Shown here piece by piece: positions 7,314-15,437 of a DNA stretch of 64,000 bases (within the stretch, counting starts at the first letter, position 1; every line of letters starts with the position of its first letter). A program made the position numbers and the translations under genes. The notes beneath the pieces are model-generated. The model was not told the DNA's origin. It saw only the letters and a list, made by a program, of their open reading frames with translations, and did not search any database. Origin of the DNA: Jeotgalibaca sp. MA1X17-3 (GTDB taxonomy: Bacteria; Bacillota; Bacilli; Lactobacillales; Aerococcaceae); NCBI RefSeq assembly GCF_021513155.1, contig NZ_CP090983.1, positions 1,473,001 through 1,537,000 on the forward strand. The letters run 5' to 3'.

Positions 7314-8516
7314 TTAAAAGCTTTCAAACATACTAAACATTGGAATAACAATAGACAAAACAATCAAACCTACCACTACGGAAAGAAAGATAATGAGGAG
7401 TGGTTCTATTAGTGCTTGAAACTTTTCTGACGCTTCTTGTACTTCTTGATCATAAAATTCCGATACTTTTTTTAGCATATCATCTAAAGACCCACTCGTT
7501 TCACCTACTTGAATCATTTGGATGATCAGTGCGGGGAAAAACCAATGATTTTCCATCGGTTTGGCTAATGATTCTCCTTGTTCCACTTCTTTTTTAGCTT
7601 CTAACAAGACTTTTTCGACTACCCGATTGCCTACCACCTGACTGGTTACCTCAATTGCTTGTAAAATAGGAACCGAGCTATTAATCAGAGAACTTAGGGT
7701 TTGGGTCATTCGGGCCAATAGTGCCTTTTGGATAAAAGTACCGATAACTGGTATTTTTAATTGTAGATAGTCAAAATAATAGGCAACCTTTTCTTCTTTA
7801 CTTAGGCGGATCAGAAGAAGTACTACTAGCGCAATGCTAAGAAAGAATAACCACCAGTAGGTTTGAAACCAGGTACTTAAACTCATTACGAATTGAGTAA
7901 TCGCAGGTAACTCTTGATCCATAGAAGCAAACAAGTCACTAAAGATGGGAACAATAAAAATTAATAGAAACGTCATAATTAATAAGGCCAGTCCCCCTAC
8001 CACAAGTGGATAGGTCATCGCAGTAGATACCTTCTGCTTGATTCGATATTGTTTTTCATAGTAGGTAGCCATCTGATCTAACACTTCTTCTAATTGGCCA
8101 CTAATCTCAGCGGAGTGAATCATATGAAATAACAGTTCTGGAAATACCTTTGGATACTTTTTCATCGCATCGGACAATGCGGTTCCTTCTTTTATTTCTG
8201 AGGCAACTTCTTCTAAGGTTTCTTTGAGTAACAAGTTACTCGTTTGCTCGGAAAGCAAGTCAAGTGCATCCACAAGTAGAATCCCGGCATTAATCAAGGA
8301 GGAAAATTGTCTAAGGAAGATAATCAGATCTTTCATTTTAAGCGAAGATCGTAGGTTAATCTCTTTATTTAACAGCGAATTTAAGGGTTCTACCTGGTAG
8401 ACAATCAAGTCCATCATCCTCAATTGGCTCAGTGCTTCTTTTTTATTGACACTATCGATTTTCCCTTTCATCGTCTTTCCTTCTTTTGTCTTAGCTTTAT
8501 AAGCAAAAACAGCCAT
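7314..8516 (-). CDS. pilC: Type IV pilus platform protein PilC
   Basis: 400-aa polytopic membrane protein of the GspF/PilC family. Two homologous cytoplasmic helical domains (about 60-180 and 265-385) alternate with three hydrophobic segments (about 165-190, 215-240, 370-395). The N-terminal FAYKAKTKEGK segment and the FLRQFSSLINAG and LIEPLLIIF motifs are family hallmarks. AAGGAGGGGG precedes the ATG. It is the inner-membrane platform on which PilB and PilT act to extend or retract the pilus; it follows pilT with a 34-bp gap. Length is normal. Confidence 0.95.
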   Translation of the reverse strand: MAVFAYKAKTKEGKTMKGKIDSVNKKEALSQLRMMDLIVYQVEPLNSLLNKEINLRSSLKMKDLIIFLRQFSSLINAGILLVDALDLLSEQTSNLLLKETLEEVASEIKEGTALSDAMKKYPKVFPELLFHMIHSAEISGQLEEVLDQMATYYEKQYRIKQKVSTAMTYPLVVGGLALLIMTFLLIFIVPIFSDLFASMDQELPAITQFVMSLSTWFQTYWWLFFLSIALVVLLLIRLSKEEKVAYYFDYLQLKIPVIGTFIQKALLARMTQTLSSLINSSVPILQAIEVTSQVVGNRVVEKVLLEAKKEVEQGESLAKPMENHWFFPALIIQMIQVGETSGSLDDMLKKVSEFYDQEVQEASEKFQALIEPLLIIFLSVVVGLIVLSIVIPMFSMFESF

Positions 8517-8550
8517 GCTCGCTCCCCCTCCTTTCCTTTTTCTATTATGA

Positions 8551-9567
8551 TTACATATGAATCATCGAACGACTAATCTTTTTTTCGTTTACGAGTTGAT
8601 TTAAACTCATTTCCATTGTGTGCATTCCTTGTTGAACCGAAGTCTGCAAGACATTTGGAATTTGATACATTTTTTCAGAACGAATTAAATTTTTAATCGC
8701 ACTATTATTAATTAACATTTCCGTTGCCGCTATACGTCCCGTTCCTTTTGCCGTTGGAAGCAATCGTTGTGATAAGATTCCCACCAAAACATTTGCCAGC
8801 ATCATTCGAATTTGATCCCTTTGTTGCGCTGGGAAAACATCAATCATTCGTTCGATACTTCCAGCCGCATCCGATGTATGCAACGTACCTAATACCAAAT
8901 GTCCAGTCTCAGAAGCAGTAATTGCTGTGGAGATGGTTTCTAAATCCCTCAACTCTCCTACAAAAATAACGTCAGGATCTTGTCTCAAACTCGCTCGTAA
9001 CCCATTTTGAAAAGATAACGTATCAAATCCAACTTCTCTTTGTTCGACAATCGACTTCTTATGCGAGTGAAGGTATTCAATCGGATCTTCTAGAGTAATG
9101 ATGTGGCGCGTCATATGTTGGTTCATATAGTCAATCAAGGAGGCAAGTGTGGTGCTTTTCCCACTGCCGGTTGGTCCCGTTACTAAAAACAGTCCATGCG
9201 GCTTTTCTACTAGTTGCCTGGTAATAGCCGGAATTCCCAAGCTTTCTAAAGTAGGGATTTCTTTGGAAATAATTCGAAAAGCAATCGAGAGCGAATCTCT
9301 TTGATAAAACGCATTTACTCTAAAACGAGCGACCCCATGAATCCCATAAGAAAAATCAAGTTCACGTTTTTGTTGTAGTACGTTCCACATTTCGTTCGTA
9401 ATAATTTGTTCAACAAACGATTTGGTCTCTCCATAAGACAGAGCCGATTGCTTTTGGGAGACCAGTCTTCCATTTATTCGAAAAGTAGGAGGGGTTCCTA
9501 CTACTAAATGAACATCAGAAGCTCCCTTTTCATATGCCTCTCGTAATATATCGTCCAAGATTTCCAT
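8551..9567 (-). CDS. pilT: Pilus retraction ATPase PilT
   Basis: 338-aa hexameric motor ATPase. N-terminal PAS-like domain (1-100, with SDVHLVVG); Walker A GPTGSGKS at 131-138; Asp box DPIEY near 161; Walker B region DVIFVGELRD near 199-208; His-box LHTSDA. The C-terminal SAIKNLIRSEK is a form of the AIRNLIRE motif specific to PilT and required for retraction in studied systems. It lacks the tetracysteine zinc motif of PilB. Its presence separates this operon from ComG-type competence pilus operons, which have no PilT, and predicts retractile pili (twitching, surface pulling or DNA uptake). Confidence 0.95.
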   Translation of the reverse strand: MEILDDILREAYEKGASDVHLVVGTPPTFRINGRLVSQKQSALSYGETKSFVEQIITNEMWNVLQQKRELDFSYGIHGVARFRVNAFYQRDSLSIAFRIISKEIPTLESLGIPAITRQLVEKPHGLFLVTGPTGSGKSTTLASLIDYMNQHMTRHIITLEDPIEYLHSHKKSIVEQREVGFDTLSFQNGLRASLRQDPDVIFVGELRDLETISTAITASETGHLVLGTLHTSDAAGSIERMIDVFPAQQRDQIRMMLANVLVGILSQRLLPTAKGTGRIAATEMLINNSAIKNLIRSEKMYQIPNVLQTSVQQGMHTMEMSLNQLVNEKKISRSMIHM

Positions 9568-9585
9568 TTTTTTTGCCTCTATTCC

Positions 9586-11211
9586 TTATTCCTCTATGGA
9601 CGAAACTCGTAGTACTTCTTCAAGAGTTGTCTTTCCTGCTTTTACTTTCATTAAACCATCATCAATTAAGAACCGGGTTCCTTTTTTCTTTAAGTCGTTT
9701 TTGAGTTCTTGTAAGGGAGTATGATTCATCAATAACTGCTTCATATCTTCTGTCATTACGATCAGCTCATGGATCGCCATTCGTCCCCGGTAGCCCGTTT
9801 GACGACACATATCACAGCCTTTTCCAACAGTAACTTCTTCAATAGTCTGGTTTCGTTTTTCAAAAATTTCTTGCTCAACTAAGGTAGCTTTTCGTGTATA
9901 CGCACAATCTTTACATACCATTTTCACTAAACGCTGCGCAACGACCCCACTTAATGCAGAAACAATTAGATAAGACTCAATATCCATATCCAGTAAACGA
10001 GGAATGGCTTCAATCGCACTGTTCGTATGTAAGGTACTGAATACTAAGTGACCGGTTAGAGCAGCACGAACGCTGTTTTCCGCTGTCTCCTTGTCACGGA
10101 TTTCCCCCACCATAATAATATTAGGGTCTTGCCTTAAAATAGAACGCAGACCTGTCGCGAAAGTCAATCCTATTTGAGGATTCACTTGTACTTGGTTGAT
10201 TCCTTCTAATTGGTATTCAACGGGATCTTCAATCGTTATAATATTACTTTCCGCTTGATTTAATTCATTAATCGATCCATATAGTGTGGATGTTTTACCA
10301 GAACCAGTTGGGCCGGTTAATAAAATCAGTCCAGATGGTTGTTTAATCAACTTTCGATACTCTTCTAAAATATCTTCTTCCAAGCCAATATCATCTACTT
10401 TTTTAAATACATTGGACATATCTAAAATACGAATAACAATTTTCTCACCGTAGACGGTTGGCATGGTTGATACTCGTAAGTTGACTCTTTTACCTAGAAT
10501 ATTTGTATTGATTCGGCCATCTTGGGGCAATCGGGTCTCTGTAACATTGAGTCCTGCCATGATTTTAATACGAGCGACTAATGAATTCGTCAGTTGCTTC
10601 GGCAATGGTCGCTCGCTTCGTAGTAATCCATCAATCCGGTAACGAACAGAAACATGGTACTCCATTTGATCCAAGTGAATATCAGAAGCATGTAAGGAAA
10701 CACCTGTTTCTAGTAGTTGGTTGAAAATTCTTACGGCTGGAGCATCTTCACCTTCGACATATTCAAAGGTCACATCCTCTGAATCATACAATCGGTTAAT
10801 CGTCTGTAATAAGTCATCCCTGGTTGCAATAACAGGACGAATAATGAATCCCGTAGAAAACTCCAGTTCTTCTATCGCATAAAAATCTAAGGGGTCGTTC
10901 ATCGCAACAACTAATCGAGTATTTTCTTTTTTGATAGGAAGCAATAATTTCGACCGTGCAAAATCTTTCGATACGAGAGAAGTTAAAGAAACATCAATTG
11001 GATATTGATAGAGAGAAACACTTTCTAACTTTAGCTGGATTTCCAACACATCTAGCAATTGCTTGTCGGTAATGTATCCTTGTTCAACCAATGCTTCCCC
11101 TAATTTTTGTTCTTCTTTTTTATTATCGATTGCTTCATTAATTTGATTTTCAGAAATCAAACCCACTTCTTTAAGCATGTCCCCTAATTTTTTCTTTTCA
11201 AAATCTGCCAT
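9586..11211 (-). CDS. pilB: Pilus extension ATPase PilB
   Basis: 541-aa GspE/PilB ATPase. An N-terminal MshEN-type region (about 1-100), which in relatives can bind c-di-GMP, precedes a linker and the RecA-like motor. Walker A GPTGSGKT is at 300-307, the Asp box EDPVEY near 328, Walker B DPNIIMVGEIRD near 362-373, and the His box STLHTN near 392. Four zinc-binding Cys at about 433, 436, 466 and 469 are typical of PilB and absent from PilT. GGATGGTG precedes the ATG. It powers pilus polymerisation. Whether the N-terminal domain really senses c-di-GMP here was not established. Confidence 0.95.
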   Translation of the reverse strand: MADFEKKKLGDMLKEVGLISENQINEAIDNKKEEQKLGEALVEQGYITDKQLLDVLEIQLKLESVSLYQYPIDVSLTSLVSKDFARSKLLLPIKKENTRLVVAMNDPLDFYAIEELEFSTGFIIRPVIATRDDLLQTINRLYDSEDVTFEYVEGEDAPAVRIFNQLLETGVSLHASDIHLDQMEYHVSVRYRIDGLLRSERPLPKQLTNSLVARIKIMAGLNVTETRLPQDGRINTNILGKRVNLRVSTMPTVYGEKIVIRILDMSNVFKKVDDIGLEEDILEEYRKLIKQPSGLILLTGPTGSGKTSTLYGSINELNQAESNIITIEDPVEYQLEGINQVQVNPQIGLTFATGLRSILRQDPNIIMVGEIRDKETAENSVRAALTGHLVFSTLHTNSAIEAIPRLLDMDIESYLIVSALSGVVAQRLVKMVCKDCAYTRKATLVEQEIFEKRNQTIEEVTVGKGCDMCRQTGYRGRMAIHELIVMTEDMKQLLMNHTPLQELKNDLKKKGTRFLIDDGLMKVKAGKTTLEEVLRVSSIEE

Positions 11212-11232
11212 ATTTTCACCATCCTTATTTTT

Positions 11233-12786
11233 CTAAAATTGGTTCTGCATGGATAATATCATCTTTCGAAGCTGGACTAACACTTCCCCCGATGAAAGTA
11301 ACGGAAAACCAGTGGTATCTACTTCTTCATAAATTAGTTTTGCTCCACCAGATATTTGGAAACTATTTGCAATGACGGTACCATTGATTGTATAACTACC
11401 TGACATGTTCACAGATGCATTGGGTGCTATTAACATGAGATTGGACCCTCCGCCCCCACCACTTAAGTTAATTGAACTACTTCCCGATAGTAGAACACCA
11501 TTAATTTGTGTACTTGAAGCATTAATGTTAGCAGTTTTTACAAGTAAATGTGCATTAATCAAACCAGCCCCAGAAAGGTCTAATAAATCCTCTCCTAAAT
11601 ATATTAAGGTAAGTTTATTACTTGATCCACTTTTATTTAATTTGCTACTACTTGAGATTATAAGAGATTTATTTATTATAAAAGTAACGCTACCATTACC
11701 TTTCACCTCAATATTTCTACTGCTAAAAATCATCTCATCAACTAAAATTATATAATTTAAATTATTCTCTCCTGTATCTATTACGAATGGATTATTCGCT
11801 AATATTTCAATTTTAGGAATATAAAAATCTGAATTTAGCTGAAGTTTATACTTAGAACCGTAGTCTCCTGTAATTTTTATATTAACCTTATCGCTATTCC
11901 TCTCTTTATATTCAACATTTCCATCATTAATAGTCAATGTTTTTGTGATATCAGGTGCAGTAATATTTTTTAATAGACTCTCATAAGTCTCCCAAGGTAC
12001 CTCTATCTTTTTAGTAACAAACATTTTCTCCAAAAATATTCTAACGTTTTCTTCAGTAGTTTCAGAACTTCCATTTGTATTAAAACCACCTCTTATATTA
12101 GAATAATCAACCATATTTTTGATTGAGATATTCCCTGGATAAACGAATTTGATATCAGTATTATTGGGCCTAGAATATAATTTTACTGGTTGTTTTTCTT
12201 CAGAATAAATATAAGCAGTTCCTTTTAATTTCCCACCCATGAACACTATTGTTTTATTAGCAATCAACGCTGTATCTTCAGGAATAGAAGGAAATTCGCC
12301 ACCTGTACTTTTTTCAATCCAGTTCACAACAAATTCTTTTTCGACAACTCTTTTTTTATTTCCAATTTTGCCGGTTGATGATATTTTATAAGTTTTGGCT
12401 GTGCCTTCTTCTTTTGGATCAGCAACAACAATCTTAGCAGTGGTATTTTCTCCAAACTGTTGATTAAAAGTATATTCTTCATTATTATTAACTGATTCTA
12501 CTATTCCAGAAACATAATTAAAAAAGGTATCTGATGTGATTTGTTCTTTATTATAAGCAGTCCATACTTGACTAGATAGCTCTTCATAAGCCATTTCTGC
12601 TCCTGCTTCTGCGATATAGTAAGCAGAAGTATCGTCTCGGTTGGCATCACTTAAGCGGTAACTTCCGATGGTGAGTGCTCCAATTGAAATCCCCAGGATG
12701 GACAAAATAAGTAGAACGCCCAGAGTCATTACCAAAGCACTACCTTTTTCATCTATCGCAATTTTGTTTTGTATTTTCTGTTTCAT
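11233..12786 (-). CDS. Large PilX-like pilus protein with C-terminal beta-helix-like domain
   Basis: 517 aa. The N-terminus (DEKGSALVMTLGVLLILSIL…) and the following SYRLSDANRDDTSAYYIAEAGAEMAYEEL match the PilX N-terminal family: a pilin-like helix after a G-S cleavage site, without the usual Glu5. The middle (about 100-330) has no recognisable domain. The C-terminal 150 residues are Gly/Ser/Asn-rich with short repeated strands (INAHLLVKTANINAS, INGVLLSG, INGTVIANSFQISG), suggesting a right-handed beta-helix. Start is ATG 12786, with AAGGTG 6 nt upstream, rather than GTG 12795. Probably a minor, tip-located pilus component or adhesin; function inferred. Confidence 0.72.
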   Translation of the reverse strand: MKQKIQNKIAIDEKGSALVMTLGVLLILSILGISIGALTIGSYRLSDANRDDTSAYYIAEAGAEMAYEELSSQVWTAYNKEQITSDTFFNYVSGIVESVNNNEEYTFNQQFGENTTAKIVVADPKEEGTAKTYKISSTGKIGNKKRVVEKEFVVNWIEKSTGGEFPSIPEDTALIANKTIVFMGGKLKGTAYIYSEEKQPVKLYSRPNNTDIKFVYPGNISIKNMVDYSNIRGGFNTNGSSETTEENVRIFLEKMFVTKKIEVPWETYESLLKNITAPDITKTLTINDGNVEYKERNSDKVNIKITGDYGSKYKLQLNSDFYIPKIEILANNPFVIDTGENNLNYIILVDEMIFSSRNIEVKGNGSVTFIINKSLIISSSSKLNKSGSSNKLTLIYLGEDLLDLSGAGLINAHLLVKTANINASSTQINGVLLSGSSSINLSGGGGGSNLMLIAPNASVNMSGSYTINGTVIANSFQISGGAKLIYEEVDTTGFPLLSSGEVLVQLRKMILSMQNQF

Positions 12787-12791
12787 TGTAT

Positions 12792-13268
12792 TCACCTTCT
12801 AAAGTATATAGCCGTACTATACTCTTTCGATTTACCATTCTGATTGGGTTTACTTGTAACTGAAATTTTAATACCTTCATTATCTTCAATTTCTTCCACA
12901 TCGAAACTTTCAATGTTATCTGCTAGAACTTGGCCATTCTTTTTAAGTTGAGAGTTGTCTAACTTAAATTCGATACCGTCAATGATAAGTACAGATTTAT
13001 CTACAGTAACAGAATCAGGTCCGGCTTTCCTTACTTCTCTTGATAGAACAGAAAGACTGTAGGTTAAGTCATTTGATTGCTTCGCTGAATAGGATTCGTT
13101 GATGTATTGCTTTTGTCCAAACATATGAACCGATCCTACCAGAAGAATTACAACAGAAAGAATCGCTATACTAGCTAGTAACTCTATCAGAGTCATTCCT
13201 TCTTCGTTCACTAAACTATTTTTCAGTAGAGTCTTCGGGGAGTGGGAAACGTGTTTCCATTTTCGCAT
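12792..13268 (-). CDS. Minor prepilin (PilW-like position)
   Basis: 158-aa type IV prepilin. A 24-residue basic leader ends NEEG, then |MTLIELLASIAILSVVILLVGSV with Glu5 and the hydrophobic helix. The body (SREVRKAGPDSVTVDKSVLIIDGIEFKL…) resembles the small beta-sheet domains of GspJ/ComGF-type minor pilins. The ATG is preceded by AAAGGAGG with 8-nt spacing, inside the preceding prepilin gene, so the two genes overlap by 53 bp and are likely translationally coupled. Cleavage after Gly with Met at +1 is less usual than Phe but accepted by PilD enzymes. Confidence 0.82.
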   Translation of the reverse strand: MRKWKHVSHSPKTLLKNSLVNEEGMTLIELLASIAILSVVILLVGSVHMFGQKQYINESYSAKQSNDLTYSLSVLSREVRKAGPDSVTVDKSVLIIDGIEFKLDNSQLKKNGQVLADNIESFDVEEIEDNEGIKISVTSKPNQNGKSKEYSTAIYFRR

Positions 13269-13602
13269 ATTCTTTTCCTCCTTTAGAGACAGTAACTGTC
13301 GCAGTATAAAGGTTATTTACGGGGTCTCCTACTTTTGTCTCTACCTCAAAACCTGAAATGGTTGTTTCCATTTCATCAGGAATTTTATCATGAGTAAGGC
13401 GTTCCATTTCTGCTTGAGCAAAAAAGGTCGCTTTATTTGTATCATCTATTTGTACATTCGTTTTCGAGGCTTGTATAAAAAAAGATAAAAATGTTGTAAC
13501 AATTAATGTAATCAAAACAATAGAAGCCAGCAACTCTATCAAAGTCACTCCGGATTCGTTTGACCAGTCTATTTTTATAGTTTTTTTATCTTTTAATTTC
13601 AT
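13216..13602 (-). CDS. Minor prepilin (PilV/GspI-like), first gene of pilus operon
   Basis: 128-aa prepilin. Leader of about 18 residues ends NESG, followed by |VTLIELLASIVLITLIVTTFLSFF with Glu5. The body is short (QAEMERLTHDKIPDEMETTISGFEVETKV…), similar to GspI/PilV-type minor pilins with a conserved QAEMERL-like helix after the membrane segment. AAGGAAG precedes the ATG. First gene after the operon promoter, about 90 nt from the predicted transcription start. Likely part of the pilus-initiating minor pilin complex with the next two genes. Confidence 0.82.
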   Translation of the reverse strand: MKLKDKKTIKIDWSNESGVTLIELLASIVLITLIVTTFLSFFIQASKTNVQIDDTNKATFFAQAEMERLTHDKIPDEMETTISGFEVETKVGDPVNNLYTATVTVSKGGKEYAKMETRFPLPEDSTEK

Positions 13603-13694
13603 AATTTTCTTCCTTTTTTAAAGAATTTCTTTTTATTATTACTAGATATCCATTCTTTAATAGTTCCTTTGAAGATATAAACTTACCATTTGTA

Positions 13695-13723
13695 AGTATA
13701 TGACTATTATAATAAACTGTCAA
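13695..13723 (-). promoter_or_regulatory. Main promoter of the type IV pilus operon
   Basis: Minus-strand TTGACA (13718-13723) is a perfect -35; TATACT (13695-13700) is a near-perfect -10; the spacer is exactly 17 bp. Predicted transcription start is near 13687, about 85-90 nt before the first prepilin ATG. Confidence 0.75.
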
Positions 13724-13725
13724 TG

Positions 13726-13741
13726 ACTTTTGTTTACACTT
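13726..13741 (-). repeat. 16-bp box, proximal copy, next to pilus -35
   Basis: Minus-strand AAGTGTAAACAAAAGT ends 2 bp upstream of the -35 hexamer. It is identical to the distal copy at 13842-13857. This is the position expected for an activator that contacts RNA polymerase at the -35. I do not recognise the motif. Confidence 0.7.
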
Positions 13742-13841
13742 TCTTCTATAAAATAGTTCTTTTTGCACATATCATACTAAAATTATAAATTAGATGTTTA
13801 ACGAACACAAAAAGATACTCATACATCCCTATTTATTTATT

Positions 13842-13857
13842 ACTTTTGTTTACACTT
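13842..13857 (-). repeat. 16-bp box, distal copy
   Basis: Perfect copy of AAGTGTAAACAAAAGT in the same orientation, 116 bp upstream of the proximal copy, close to 11 turns of B-DNA, so both would face the same side of the helix. Flanking bases differ, which makes a simple duplication less likely. Confidence 0.7.
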
Positions 13858-13934
13858 ACAAATTAATGATCTGTTTTTTTATATTTATTTTCTTCCTCAA
13901 CGAAAATAAATGCAAAGAACATATCTATATCTAT

Positions 13935-13979
13935 ACAAATAACCACCCTTAAACTCATATAAGATAGTTTGAGGGTGGT
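13935..13979 (-). terminator. Hairpin after recQ
   Basis: A 14-bp stem (13942-13955 with 13966-13979, one G-T pair) with a 10-nt loop lies 14 bp after the recQ stop. The minus-strand T-tract is weak (TTATTTG), so termination may be partial. Confidence 0.6.
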
Positions 13980-13992
13980 ATTGGTTGTTTTT

Positions 13993-15437
13993 TTACAAAG
14001 AAAATAAATAAATGAGTTTTTCTTTCCATTCGGTAGATTGACTGTTTTCTTTTGTTTGTTCTTCTTTTATACTTTCTAGACTCCCTATGAAGTCTTCTAC
14101 GTTTGATTGGCAGCTCGAACAACACCACTCTGGTTTTTCTAATAATTGATGTCCAAAATGATTGGAAATAAATTTGCGTTTACAAAATGTAGTTTCTGAA
14201 AATTCCTTCATTTTTCTCAACTGTTCGACTTTGTCTTGAATTCGATTTTTTACAAGAATACTTGCTTCTTGTTCATTCAATTTTTTTTGTAGAATCAGCT
14301 GCAGCATAGCATGATCGGAATCAGATAGGTGCTGGTGGAGATCTTTATCTTGTTGGAGCCGATGAAAAGGAAGGCTTAATAAATCTGTTTCTTTGGTTTT
14401 TCGCATTTTAAATTGAAAATCAGAAGGTGCATACAAGAGCGTCACGACACTCTCTTTTCCATCTCTTCCTGCTCTTCCAGCTTCTTGAAGATATTCTTCT
14501 AGAGAATTGGGAAGATGATAATGAATGACCGATCTAATATTTGATTTGTTAATGCCCATTCCGAAAGCAGCGGTCGCACAAATTAAATCAAGTTCTCCTT
14601 CTAAAAATTGATGCTGAATCGTATTTCGATCTTCTAATGTACGGTCGGCATGGTACGTATCCACCTTCAAAGACGTATGACCTTTAATCAATTGACGAAC
14701 AGCTTCTGCTTGTACTTTACTTGAAAAATAGATAATTCCTGGCATTGGATATTCTTCTAACAGCGCTAGCAATATCGGATCCTTGTCAGATCGAGAAACT
14801 TCTTTTACTTGATAAAATAAATTTTTACGGTTGGGATCATGAAAAAAAATATCGGTTTGACTGTCCGGTAATCCTAAAAAATGAATAACATCTGTTACTA
14901 CTTTTTCTGGAGCAGTGGCTGTCAGTGCTAACGTTAACGGGAAATCCAATTGCTGTCTAACCGTACCCAACGTTAAATAATCTGGACGGAAATCCATCCC
15001 CCACTGTGAAATACAGTGGGCTTCATCCACAACTAATAACCCAATCCTTAATTGCTTCAATTTTGCTATTAACCAATCGGACTGAAGCATTTCAGGGGAA
15101 ACAAATAAAAACTGATAATCCGATAGATGGTTTGAAATGTATTTTCTTTCATCGAATGAACTCATACTATTCAAAGCAGCTACTCGCTTTTCTCCTGCTC
15201 GTTTCATTTGCATGACTTGGTTATCCATCAACGATAAGAGAGGGAAACAACAAGGGTCATTCCTTCTGTAGAATAACCACAAAATTGATAGATGAGTGAC
15301 TTTCCAGAACCCGTTGGTAGAATAGCTACCGCATTTCTTTTGTCTAATACCGATTCAATCACTTCTTTTTGGCCCATTCGAAACTGTTCAAAACCAAACC
15401 AAGTCTTTAATTTAGATTCCAGGGAGTCCTTTTCCAT
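13993..15437 (-). CDS. recQ: RecQ-family ATP-dependent DNA helicase, frameshifted
   Basis: 3'-5' DNA helicase of about 480 aa. Motif I (LPTGSGKS) is in the first short frame. The second frame holds DEAH, the TATA motif III, the FGMGINKSNIRSVIHY region, motif VI (QEAGRAGRDG) and a C-terminal Cys-rich zinc segment (CKRK…CCSSC). The frame breaks in GGG at 15242-15244; one more C on the coding strand restores VVSPLLSLMDNQV, the expected sequence. No HRDC domain, so it resembles the shorter Bacillus RecS/RecQ form. The start overlaps the ypbB end by 26 bp, as in the conserved ypbB-recQ pair. Confidence 0.9.

Larger units (their letters stand above)
13603..13992 (-). promoter_or_regulatory. 390-bp gene-free region: pilus promoter and recQ 3' end
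   Basis: Contains, from left to right: the pilus leader, the promoter (13695-13723), two identical 16-bp boxes (13726-13741, 13842-13857), very AT-rich spacer, and the recQ hairpin (13942-13979). A 60-codon open frame at 13586-13768 runs through the promoter and is not credible as a gene. Confidence 0.75.

Noticed and set aside
13586..13768. 60-codon open frame upstream of the first prepilin
   Set aside because: It runs across the -10 and -35 of the pilus promoter, has no ribosome binding site or domain, and is lysine/asparagine-rich as expected from random AT-rich DNA.
3819..13860. ComG competence pseudopilus operon
   Set aside because: Presence of PilT, PilM, PilN, PilO and a PilX-like protein, and absence of the comGA-GB-GC-GD-GE-GF-GG order, point to a type IV pilus proper.
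15228..15437. Independent small ATP-binding protein before recQ
   Set aside because: It is the N-terminal 60 residues of RecQ (motif I) separated by a one-base frameshift.
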